From Crossaster papposus (taxonomy: Eukaryota; Echinodermata; Asteroidea; Velatida; Solasteridae): a DNA stretch of 64,000 bases. Where the stretch lies: positions 124,001 to 188,000 of the forward strand of contig JBAIAA010000649.1 of the NCBI GenBank assembly GCA_037893245.1, written 5' to 3'. Under the pieces are notes generated by a model. That model saw nothing but the letters and a program-made list of their open reading frames with translations. It ran no database searches and was not told the origin of the DNA. Of the stretch, positions 57,701 to 64,000 are shown in pieces. A program made the translations under genes and the position numbers. Position 1 is the stretch's first letter. Every line of letters starts with the position of its first letter.

Positions 57701-60700
57701 TACACGCAAAGTTTTTCCTAGATTCAAAACAGATGATGCATAAACACGTAACGAGCAAGGCCGGAAATGTCTGTCAGCAGCGAGCAAGGCCAGAAATGCT
57801 TGGGTGTGCTTCCCGGTACATCGGCCTGAACCCGCCTCGGATCGAGTTCCGTTAAAGATAATCCCGCGTCGCGGCTCGGTGATGTTGAAATAATTCCGGC
57901 GCGAACTGGTTAACTTAACACCAGAGTTTGTACAGGACATGAACAACAACAATGTACAAACTGTAAACAGCAATGTACAAATTGTACTGATATAAGCAGT
58001 AACCATTTCCTACCTTCCTATGATGTTCTTCATCGTCTTGGCAGCCAGGACTGTTGTTGGAGCCATGCCACCATAGGCCAGCGTGCAATCCTTGACTTCA
58101 TTAGTACCGGGCTTCAACACCACCCTCATACCAGCATTGACTATGGCGATATCATCCTCGCGGCGTGGTGATTGCTTGTAACCGTAGAAGTACTCATTCT
58201 GTGTGGAATGCATCATGATCAGTTTCCATTTATGTCAAGCAGACGTACAATACAGAGTAGTTATTCGAAGGTGTATTGTGGAGTCATGAATAACCCACGG
58301 ACTGATATATTGTTTTTCAGAATATTACGTCATTATAGTAATGTAATTTTTTTTTATGTTCTTATTATTTGTATTTTTACCTTTGACGTAAAGGGAATAT
58401 TGATGGCCAAGATAACCTCGTCTGTCTTGATAATATTCTTCCTATATCCGGTGAAGAAATTGACGTCCATTGTCACAGTACGTGTACCTGTTTGAACAGA
58501 TTAGCAAATCATTAGGCGCACTAGAATACACAACAAACTGGTATAGCATACACATAAATACAGGTACACCTGTTGTTTCAAACAAAAATTGTGTTACCGG
58601 TACTACAATCCATAAAATCTAAATCAGAAAAGATTTCTGAAAGTTAAGTGGACCTATAACTTTAAACAAGTTTTAAAGGTAGGATACACCATTGGTAATT
58701 GCTTAAATTACCATGAATGGGTAGATTTAGGGGGTTGTATTTTATAGTGATTATCGTTTAACTACCGGTAGCTGTCTGAAGTCTGAAGGGCTGGATGCCG
58801 AGAAAACAGCACTAAAAACAGCGTTTGTTTTCAACCGGCATCGTGCAGTTATTCTTATTTTATCTTTGCCATTCGGCGATCGCAAATTTTTCTATATAAA
58901 ATTTTATTTTTCAGAATAATTACAGGATATCTAGCTGGATGCGTGAAATCATTATTTACTTTCAAATCAGTAAGATATTCCCTAATATTTCGGTAGTAAA
59001 TATTTTTGATATATTTGCAATTATGGTGTATCCTACCTTTAAAGAGCGGCGGAACACTTTGAAAGTGGGGGCCAAAGGAACGAAATGTTTGGTGCGGATC
59101 CACCAAACATGGGGGGTTATATCCCCAAAGTGGAACAAATGGGGGGGGCCTTGGTATCAAACGACAAAAACTCACTCAAAGGTAGGATACACCATTTGCG
59201 AATATCGAAAAATGTTACTACCGAATTATTAAGAAATATCTTACTTATTTAAAAGTAAATAATGATTGTAGGGATCTAACAAAATGATTGCGCTAGATAT
59301 CTTGTAATTGTTATCCAAAAAATAAAATGTTATAGAACAAGAACAACACAGCGACCAACTGCCCGACACTGGTTTAAACAACGCCGTTTTTCTTGCTTTT
59401 CTCAGCATCCATTATTGTAAATCTTTGAACGATCAGTTAAACAAAGTTTACTATAAAATACATAAAATACAACCCCCCCAAAAAAATCCACCCATTCATG
59501 ATAATTCAAGCAATTACCAATGGCGTATCCTACCTACAATCCTTGTTTTTCAAAGTAATACGTCATTATCAATTTTTGATAGATTTCTCACCTGATTTTG
59601 AAACAAGTTCAACGGTACAAACGGCTGCCATCAAAAGTGGAGTAAGGTCAGAAATAGGACTGCTTGTTGCTATAGTACCACCGATGGTCTACAAAAGACA
59701 TTTTTCCGGTTTACATTGGGCATAGAACAAAGCTTCTATGAATAACTCCTACATATGCTTGGGCGATAGAAGCATTCGGAGTAGTGTAAAGTGTCCTTCA
59801 ATGGCAGACTGGTATACGCATGATATTTTTTTACTACATGTACAAAGATATGTGCATGCACAGTTTATGAAATCTGCGTCGATGAATCAAGTTGAATTTA
59901 AATTAATTTTGTTAATGAGCCTTTTTGCTTGAATGTTTGGCATTGACCTTGTATAAACATAAGAGTGTTTACCAACTTACCGCCACATTTCTGATCTGAT
60001 GCCCGGCAAACCAGTGTAGCATCTCCACAATGGCCTTAAGGACACGCGTCTTGTGCTCTGCTAACGGGAAAATAAACTCTGATTACGAATTCTTGTTTCT
60101 GGTTAAAATTTAACTATTAGCAGGTTCATAATGTACATATTGAAAGTTTCGTTCACTTTTTTAGTAGATTTGTTTAACTATACATTTTTGGAAACGTTAG
60201 GATATACTCAACATGAAAACCAATGATTTGTTTTGTTTTCAGGTTCTTTTGAAAAAATGGACCTTTAATGGACGTGACAGATGAAAAGTCATTGGGTGTC
60301 AGATAAAAGGTCCATTTTTGTTCAATGCCCTATATTTCTGGAAGTATAAGTCCGATTGGTTCAAATTTGTGCTATAGATATACCAAAAAGTGACATCATG
60401 ATGACGTCATCGTGTGACGAGTTATGATTTTGTTTTATTTTTGAACCTTTAAGCCATATCTCATCAACAGAATACATGTACATGTATAATAAATTTAAAA
60501 TTCTTTTTGTAATATGTCATCAAAATGTCATTAAAAAAATACAAGATAGCCACCATAAAGAACCTAAAAACAAAAGAAAACATTTTAGTATATCCTAACG
60601 TTTCCAAAAATGTATAGTTTAGCAAATTTACACAAAAAGTGAACGAAAATACATAAGAAACCTGACTATATGTAAATCAAAATTTTGTTTTGATGTAAAA

Positions 60701-63700
60701 AATCTACAAAGCAATGTTTTCTACGTATGTTTGCCCCGTGGTACATCTACGCATGCACATACCTGGTTCATTGTGTATGATTTCTTTCAAGTGGTCACTG
60801 ACTGACGTCAGCGACACGGCGGCGCAAATTCGAACTCCAGAGGGCGTCCTCTCTGCGCCAGTCAGCTCAGGAATGTGAGTGATGTCAATGAGAACAGGAT
60901 AGTGTTGGTTCTTAAACTTTACTTCAACCCCTGCGTGATATTAGTGAATACAAATCGAAGTACTGCAACAGTTCGAAATGAGTTGTTTTTTTCATATTTA
61001 AATTATTGATAAAGTTTCGTCTTTAAAACGGTTTCCGAATTACTTGGCTGCGAGTTGAAATTGCACACAATGTCCATTGGAAGTGATTTCAGCCCCTTCC
61101 ATAGTAACGTATGCAGCTACAAGCTGAAGCCAAGTATTTCGGGCGATCTCTGTGTGGAAGAGAATGACTAGTGGTGGCGTGAATTTCAGACTCTATGGGC
61201 GTATTCGAAAGTCACTCGAGAACAGGGTTTTGAATACACCCTATGAAATCCGGACTCATTGGTAGTTTTGCGCATGCCTATATAGTGAAGATAATTAGGA
61301 GAGTGCCATTCACGTGACAAGGTTTAACTACACGCTTAAAACTAAAGTGTTGAATCAACCTTATAAGTGTGTAGTCATCACTTCAGTGACTACTCTTTAA
61401 AAGTTAGAATTCCATACATAAACTGATGAATTAAACACTCAATGTGTTAAATTCATCAGTTTAATCGTTGAAATTCCAATGTTTAAAGAGCAGTCACTGA
61501 CCACACATTTACAAGGTTATAATAATAATGATAAATAACATTTATATAGCGCTTAATACAAGTGTTTCTAAGCGCTGAGATTTCCCCGGTCATTGGCCCA
61601 TGAAACATTCCAATACCAGATCAGCTCGCTGGGGAGTATACAGCTCGATGCTGCCATTTCGGCGCAAAGCAGCTAAATCAACCACAATGACCATCTCTGC
61701 CCTCACAGGTACCAATTTACTCCTGGGTGGAGAGAAGCAATGAGTGACAAAGTGCCTTGCCTAAGGGCACACGAACCGTAATCCCTCGACTAACGCGAAC
61801 CCGCAACCTGCAGCTTTACCTATAGATTACAAATTCAATGCTCCAGAGCACGAGGCCACGGCACTCCACAAAGGTTAAGTCAACACTTTAGTTTTAGGCG
61901 TGTAATAATAGGGAAAAAAACGGTCCGATTTTCACAGGAGTCTGGTCTTCATACAACACCGTATTATGTTTAATTCAGTCACCCAGTGGGTTAAAAATTA
62001 ACCAGAAGGTAAATATTAAACATCATTACTAACCAACTTCCGAGTTGCCAGCTACAATCTTCGCTGCGGGATTATTAGCCTTCATTTCAAGCAGTTGTTG
62101 CAGAGTGACGGGACGAAGCCAGGCCACTCGATCACCAACAAACTTTCGGGGTCGCAAGTCCACTTCTCGCAAATTTATCTACAGAATTATTGACTGTTTT
62201 TGTCATTATTGCCATTAAATTAACATATTGCAGCCAAATTCTATGGCGATCGATTTTTATAATATATGCCCTGGAATAGGCTACCAACAGCAATCCTATC
62301 TGTTAATAATGTTGACATGTTTAAAATCAATTTTAAAACTTTTAAGCATTACTATTTAGCACGTAATTATTAGTATTTAAATTACTCGCTTTTGTTTTAT
62401 TCGTGTTTATCTTTTTGTACAGCGCCTCGGGGGATACGGATGTCTTTGTGACATGGAAAGCGTTTTTAAAATGATTGATATTATTATTAAGTTGTTTTCC
62501 ATTAGACAGCTAAATAATGAATTCGGCAACAAAGTCACTTGACAAAACCCTAGAGTTATTACATATCAATTTGTTACGACGTTCAACTGAACCAAATAGG
62601 CACTTGGGGAGACAATCCCATAGAGATGTACACAAACTTAAAACAGTCCTAACTTGTTTACCCTAACCCTTTTCTCAAAGATCTTCGAGATTTATGCTAT
62701 TTAGACCAAAATCTGTCATTCTAGGACAAAAATAACTCCCAAATATCGTTTTTAGGGTGGCTAGACACTTAGGGAGACACTGAAAGACTCCCCAAGTGCC
62801 ACTGTCTCCTTATTACCTAAAAACTTACGCTAATTTGTCTCCCCAAGTGCCTATTTGAAAGAATTGGTGTTTTCAAAATCTACATCCAACTCACCATAAG
62901 CTCAGGAGGAAAGATAGGCTCTTGCGAAGGGTCAAAGGGTGTGAATTTTTTAGGTTCAAACAGGGTTGTCGATATCTTTAGGGATAGAAACACAATAAAA
63001 TTATGGTGTTTTTCTGTCTCTCATTGAGAACCCATTAATGTGACATGTTTCGGTGTCACGGTTACGCCTGTTTGTGTAATTTCTCACATTTCCCATGCAA
63101 GTGTCAGTACAATTTTATTCAAACTTTTTTGGAGATATTAGAGATAGAAGGTAATAAAGAATGTGTGCTAAATAAACAAATATATATGTCAGGCGTAACC
63201 GGGACACGAAAAAATTGACCTCTTATTTCTGGACAGACCCACAAACAAAATTTTGTTACTGCATGAATGAAACTTCTAACACGTTTTACGGACTATTCAT
63301 TTTAAAATGAATTTTTAGAGCTCGTTTATTTAATCACTGTTCTACAATTAATGTGTTCTTTAATAATCTGTAAATGTAGCCCTACTCTCTAATGATATAA
63401 TTAATCGAGATTCTTGAATGATGAGATCTATATCCTTCAAAGTTTTGTTATAAAAGGGCAAAATTGTTCAATTATTTTGATAATACTGTGGCGAAATAAA
63501 GCTTGTATTTTATTTTCCTTCTTAGTGTTATTTAGAGGAAAATCGGTCTCGGTGGCGGGGACCGTTTTATCGCTACATTTTTATAAACAAGCAATACTCG
63601 AGCGGCTGAATAAATGCTTGTGGGGACATTCGTTGTAGGGAAGTATATCCTAATTCAAAGGCAGAGTGAACCGAGTGAACAATAGACAATGGAAACAGGT

Positions 63701-64000
63701 ATTAACTCTGAACAATTGAAGGGAAAGATTTATTCAACAAATATTACAGAACAAGCAAGACAGCACTTGCATTCAGCTTCACTCAACTGTTTACAAATAT
63801 TCGGCAATGAAAACAAATGTGGCTCTCCACTATACAACCGAATAGCGCCTCCAGCGGAGGTGCAATCGGAGCAGTTAACAAGATTTACGTAACTCTAATC
63901 GGACCTCCGTGAGGTGTCCAATTAAAGTTGGGAAATATCTGATCAATAAACAATTACGCAAGTGTTAAAGACGAAGATGGTTCTTACCAATAAACTTGAA
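42510..64000 (-). CDS. XDH: Xanthine dehydrogenase (XDH), gene span in this window
   Basis: Twenty-two complete exons and a probable partial one encode about 1,140 residues of a protein normally near 1,330. XDH oxidises hypoxanthine to xanthine and urate, passing electrons through molybdopterin, two 2Fe-2S clusters and FAD to NAD+. Visible: FAD-binding module (62178-59592), FAD-domain C-terminal part (58487-56385), hammerhead and Mo-pterin domains (53778-42510). Catalytic residues equal to bovine Glu802, Arg880 and Glu1261 are present in [19 protein letters not shown] and KAIGEPPLF; aldehyde oxidases lack the first two. The N-terminal 2Fe-2S domains (about 190 residues) lie off the right edge. 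All junctions are in phase. One exon (60763-60931) has a 1-bp insertion that breaks the frame, so the gene is either damaged or carries a sequence error. Confidence 0.95.
42897..43085 (-). CDS. XDH: XDH exon (Mo-pterin domain)
   Basis: 189 bp, phase 0 at both ends: [51 protein letters not shown]. The donor is AAG|GCAAGT, a GC donor; the intron to the next exon is 174 bp. Confidence 0.95.
43503..44036 (-). CDS. XDH: XDH exon (largest, Mo-pterin domain)
   Basis: 534 bp, phase 0: [60 protein letters not shown], and [26 protein letters not shown] is the cofactor-contacting loop of the family. Donor CAG|GTATGC. Confidence 0.97.
44433..44514 (-). CDS. XDH: XDH exon
   Basis: 82 bp: [20 protein letters not shown] then TVKLYNQ. 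The first base completes an Arg codon begun in the upstream exon (44987). Confidence 0.95.
44987..45132 (-). CDS. XDH: XDH exon
   Basis: 146 bp: [42 protein letters not shown] plus two bases of the next codon. Donor CG|GTAGGA. Confidence 0.95.
45342..45533 (-). CDS. XDH: XDH exon (substrate Arg)
   Basis: 192 bp, phase 0: [50 protein letters not shown]. The Arg in GFRGFG corresponds to bovine Arg880 and supports XDH over aldehyde oxidase. Donor AAA|GTGAGC. Confidence 0.97.
45873..46047 (-). CDS. XDH: XDH exon
   Basis: 175 bp: [53 protein letters not shown]. Acceptor CGGCAG, donor AAT|GTAAGA. The leading A completes Lys with the previous exon. Confidence 0.95.
46101..46276 (+). mobile_element. 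SINE with four-fold tandem B-box segment
   Basis: The head (GTCAGATTGGCACAGTGGTT) matches the SINE at 28815-29053. From 46135 to 46250 the 29-bp unit CCACGTCTATAGCCCGGGTT + CGATTGCTG, containing the B box GGTTCGATTGC, is repeated four times without a mismatch. The body then resumes (TTGGATTAGGTCTTCAGTCC) and is cut at 46277 by the foldback element; the missing body part reappears after 47013. Confidence 0.85.
46277..47013. mobile_element. Foldback-type element inserted in the SINE
   Basis: Long inverted arms (46277-46505 and 46793-47013) with ends TAGTCTGGGAGCCA / TGGCTCCCAGACTA, and shared AAATGTCTATTTTGTAGGAA and GGTGGCAGC blocks. About 737 bp with a non-coding middle. A related end is found at about 33140 in the tandem duplication. 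No clear target duplication beyond CCC. Confidence 0.8.
47317..47450 (-). CDS. XDH: XDH exon (catalytic Glu loop)
   Basis: 134 bp: [20 protein letters not shown] then [20 protein letters not shown]. The Glu in GGKEA corresponds to bovine Glu802; aldehyde oxidases have Val here. Donor AACAA|GTAATA. Confidence 0.96.
47615..47735. repeat. AAATTCACATCC repeat patch and MITE family B end
   Basis: AAATTCACATCC words like those at 510-590, followed at 47697 by AAGATAGGATACACCATTTG, the terminal part of MITE family B. Confidence 0.6.
47886..47912. repeat. Poly-C tract
   Basis: A near-uninterrupted C run of about 25 bases in an XDH intron. Confidence 0.9.
48237..48455 (-). CDS. XDH: XDH exon
   Basis: 219 bp, phase 0: [61 protein letters not shown] is the conserved cofactor/substrate-channel motif. 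Donor CAG|GTATGA. Confidence 0.96.
49245..49364 (-). CDS. XDH: XDH exon
   Basis: 120 bp, phase 0: [20 protein letters not shown] then [20 protein letters not shown]. Acceptor TTAACAG, donor GAG|GTATGG. Confidence 0.96.
49477..49703. mobile_element. MITE family C, best copy
   Basis: Perfect inverted ends GTCCATAAATAAGGGGTC / GACCCCTTATTTATGGAC enclosing 190 bp. Copies also at 26809-27043 and about 63030-63240. Lies in the XDH intron upstream of exon 49245-49364. Confidence 0.88.
50433..50665. mobile_element. TTAA-type MITE family A, intact copy (reverse)
   Basis: 233 bp, ends CCAGTTCGCGCCGG and CCGGTGCGAACTGG, flanked by TTAA at 50429-50432 and 50666-50669. In an XDH intron. Confidence 0.92.
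51304..51501 (+). CDS. Acidic ORF in XDH intron, antisense to XDH
   Basis: ATG at 51304 starts [20 protein letters not shown], then [20 protein letters not shown] and a basic end [16 protein letters not shown]. Acidic Ser-rich starts like this occur at the N-terminus of several transposases. No catalytic domain follows, so a TE remnant is most likely. Confidence 0.3.
   Translation: MDDRESSSSVFSESDENSTDSSDWNIVRTASDFSMFFKGMPKLLYRPVSKHDRSKWSLQIGPKNH
52083..52212 (-). CDS. XDH: XDH exon
   Basis: 130 bp: [20 protein letters not shown] then [23 protein letters not shown] in continuous frame. A-D-D-V-P-G-S-N is highly conserved in XDH. Donor ACG|GTTAGC. Confidence 0.95.
52856..52907 (-). CDS. XDH: XDH micro-exon
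   Basis: 52 bp: [16 protein letters not shown] plus split codons on both sides (G from the previous exon, L into the next). Acceptor AATAACAG, donor ATTCT|GTGAGT. S-T-K-A-H-A-x-I matches XDH exactly. Confidence 0.93.
53661..53778 (-). CDS. XDH: XDH exon
   Basis: 118 bp: [20 protein letters not shown] then [23 protein letters not shown]...G-E-A-x-Y-x-D-D-I-P opens the hammerhead domain. Donor AAAG|GTATAT. Confidence 0.95.
55120..55320 (+). mobile_element. tRNA-derived SINE next to an XDH donor site
   Basis: Head with A-box-like GTGGTCTATCTAGAGC and B box GGTTCGAGTCC, body CTTTGTCACTCATTGATTCT and CTCCACCCAGGAGTAAACGG. Same family as 61520-61870 but without the 3' tail. Ends about 17 bp from exon 55337-55429. 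Confidence 0.82.
55337..55429 (-). CDS. XDH: XDH exon (linker)
   Basis: 93 bp, phase 0: [20 protein letters not shown] then [11 protein letters not shown]. The end V-Q-L-Y-Q matches the V-Q-L-F-Q before E-V-P in vertebrate XDH. Donor CAG|GTAAAT; a SINE begins about 17 bp beyond it. Confidence 0.9.
56385..56550 (-). CDS. XDH: XDH exon
   Basis: 166 bp: [59 protein letters not shown]...R...[11 protein letters not shown] is diagnostic. The first base completes Arg with the upstream exon. Confidence 0.95.
56838..57176. mobile_element. MITE family B copy, right end missing
   Basis: AGGTAGGATACACCATTTGC directly after TTAA (56834-56837), then the usual interior down to GTGATAATTCTAGCAA, where the terminal repeat is lost. 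Confidence 0.82.
57677..57909. mobile_element. TTAA-type MITE family A, intact copy
   Basis: 233 bp, ends CCAGTTCGTGCCGG / CCGGCGCGAACTGG, flanked by TTAA at 57673-57676 and 57910-57913. In an XDH intron. Confidence 0.92.
58014..58198 (-). CDS. XDH: XDH exon (FAD domain, C-terminal part)
   Basis: 185 bp: [62 protein letters not shown]-x-x-R-R-E-D-D-I-A is the strongest XDH/AOX signature. Donor GGAAG|GTAGGA. Confidence 0.97.
58381..58487 (-). CDS. XDH: XDH exon
   Basis: 107 bp: [20 protein letters not shown] then [15 protein letters not shown]. The leading GT completes Gly. Donor AAG|GTAAAA. Confidence 0.95.
58677..59038. mobile_element. MITE family B, intact copy with TTAA duplication
   Basis: 362 bp from AGGTAGGATACACCA to TGGTGTATCCTACCT, with TTAA directly on each side (58673-58676, 59039-59042). 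Reference copy for the family. Confidence 0.9.
59180..59535. mobile_element. MITE family B, copy in opposite orientation
   Basis: AGGTAGGATACACCATTTGC to GGCGTATCCTACCT. Lies 140 bp from the previous copy and inverted to it. The flanks are TCAA and ACAA rather than TTAA. Confidence 0.85.
59592..59688 (-). CDS. XDH: XDH exon (FAD-binding)
   Basis: 97 bp: [20 protein letters not shown] then [14 protein letters not shown]-x-I-x-T-x-S-P-I-S-D-L contacts FAD in this family. Donor TCAG|GTGAGA. Confidence 0.96.
59981..60057 (-). CDS. XDH: XDH exon
   Basis: 77 bp: [20 protein letters not shown] then IRNVA. W-F-A-G-x-Q-I/V precedes the G-G-N/T-I motif of the next exon. Donor GCG|GTAAGT, near-perfect consensus. 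Confidence 0.95.
60141..60655. mobile_element. Inverted-repeat MITE with arms of about 80-90 bp
   Basis: TTCGTTCACTTTTTTAGTAG and CTATACATTTTTGGAAACGT then TAGGATATACT on the left mirror AGTATATCCTAACGTTTCCA, AAAATGTATAG and AAAAAGTGAACGAAAAT on the right. In the XDH intron next to the frameshifted exon. Confidence 0.82.
60763..60931 (-). CDS. XDH: XDH exon with a 1-bp frameshift
   Basis: Acceptor CACGCAG, then [10 protein letters not shown] in the frame set by the upstream exon, immediately stopped by TAA. One frame over, [35 protein letters not shown] and EIIHNEP continue to the donor CCAG|GTATGT. The exon is 169 bp, while the flanking phases require 168. The extra base lies in CACTAATCC near 60900. 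K-F-K-N-x-x-x-P-V is continuous in relatives. Either a real inactivating insertion or a sequencing/assembly error; no alternative acceptor opens the downstream frame. Confidence 0.93.
61330..61903. mobile_element. MITE family D, split by a SINE
   Basis: ACACGCTTAAAACTAAAGTG to CACTTTAGTTTTAGGCGTGT. Apart from the SINE at 61520-61870 it aligns with 17230-17440 along its length. Confidence 0.82.
61520..61870 (-). mobile_element. Full-length tRNA-derived SINE nested in MITE family D
   Basis: On the minus strand: head GGAGTGCCGTGGCCTCGTGC, B-box-like GCGGGTTCGCG, body CTTTGTCACTCATTGCTTCT, 3' part TTAAGCGCTATATAAATGTT and an ATTATTATTAT tail. Flanked by the duplicated word AAGGTTA (61513-61519 and 61871-61877). 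Confidence 0.88.
62034..62178 (-). CDS. XDH: XDH exon (FAD-binding, start of FAD module)
   Basis: 145 bp: [49 protein letters not shown]-x-G-N-(S/T)-E-(V/I)-G is the FAD-pyrophosphate loop. Acceptor CTGTAG, donor GTTG|GTTAGT in phase 1. Confidence 0.96.
62262..62496 (+). mobile_element. 5'-truncated LINE 3' end
   Basis: The frame reads [20 protein letters not shown] then [14 protein letters not shown] and stop. L/P-W-N-x-L-P...S...F-K...L-K is the typical C-terminus of many animal non-LTR retrotransposon ORF2 proteins. A short 3' UTR with AAAGCGTTTTTAAAATGATT and a GATATTATTATTA tail follows. Confidence 0.65.
62895..62975 (-). CDS. XDH: XDH exon (linker to FAD module)
   Basis: 81 bp, phase 0: [20 protein letters not shown] then IFPPELM. 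D-P-(S/T)-Q-E-P-I-F-P-P-E-L is an XDH hallmark. Donor ATG|GTGAGT. Confidence 0.95.
63030..63240. mobile_element. MITE family C copy (diverged, reverse)
   Basis: CGGTTACGCCTGTTTGTGTA, TCTCACATTTCCCATGCAAG, TAGAGATAGAAGGTAATAAA and the end GACCTCTTATTTCTGGAC show it is the reverse of 49477-49703. Confidence 0.65.
63988..64000 (-). CDS. XDH: Possible XDH partial exon at window edge
   Basis: The last 13 bases, read on the minus strand, end TTATTG|GTAAGA, a consensus donor. In phase 0 they give S-S-L-L, which would join to ISTTLF and resembles the S-x-S-P-S-L-F stretch of other XDHs. Too short to be certain. Confidence 0.35.

Noticed and set aside
42510..64000. Aldehyde oxidase instead of xanthine dehydrogenase
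   Set aside because: The Glu in GGFGGKE and the Arg in GFRGFG are both present, as in XDH; aldehyde oxidases replace them.

Overview
This window is eukaryotic DNA from an invertebrate animal. Coding sequence is broken into short exons with GT-AG introns and one GC-AG intron, and the space between is full of inverted-repeat transposons, SINEs and minisatellites. An SRCR/discoidin receptor-type gene, a fibrinogen-domain exon and the SINE/MITE load fit an invertebrate deuterostome such as an echinoderm. That placement is inference; the sequence does not fix the species.

Layout, left to right. (1) 865-1996, + strand: the last two exons of an SLC6 Na+/Cl- coupled transporter, with two MITEs in the last intron. 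(2) 3302-8044: a TE graveyard. A broken piggyBac-type transposase (+) meets a tyrosine-recombinase pseudogene (-) tail to tail, and the recombinase is split by a 1.9 kb long-inverted-repeat element. (3) 8285-14556: three unrecognised minus-strand ORFs or exons among minisatellites. One 63-bp array is itself interrupted by two DNA transposons with recognisable target duplications. (4) 14557-20220: gene-poor, with hairpin repeats only. (5) 20227-30347, + strand: a secreted or receptor-like gene with a signal-peptide exon, a short Cys motif exon, a three-exon F5/8 type C (discoidin) domain and two single-exon SRCR domains. Almost all module boundaries are phase 1, which supports one gene. (6) 30690-42380: repeats, a near-identical 2.95 kb tandem duplication carrying a possible membrane-segment exon, and a lone fibrinogen-domain exon with an in-frame stop. 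(7) 42510-64000, - strand: xanthine dehydrogenase, 22 complete exons plus a probable partial one at the right edge. It covers the FAD and molybdopterin domains; the N-terminal 2Fe-2S part lies off the right edge.

The XDH exons join in phase at every junction and keep the catalytic Glu/Arg/Glu set that separates XDH from aldehyde oxidase. One exon (60763-60931) carries a single extra base that breaks the frame. The genes show no sign of acting together; the window is several unrelated loci separated by transposon debris. No clearly new biological system was found. The most interesting points are the intronic array of seven regularly spaced DR1 nuclear-receptor motifs, the nested transposon insertions, the SINE with a four-fold amplified B box, the phase-1 F5/8C-SRCR-SRCR architecture, and the lesions in XDH and the fibrinogen-domain exon.
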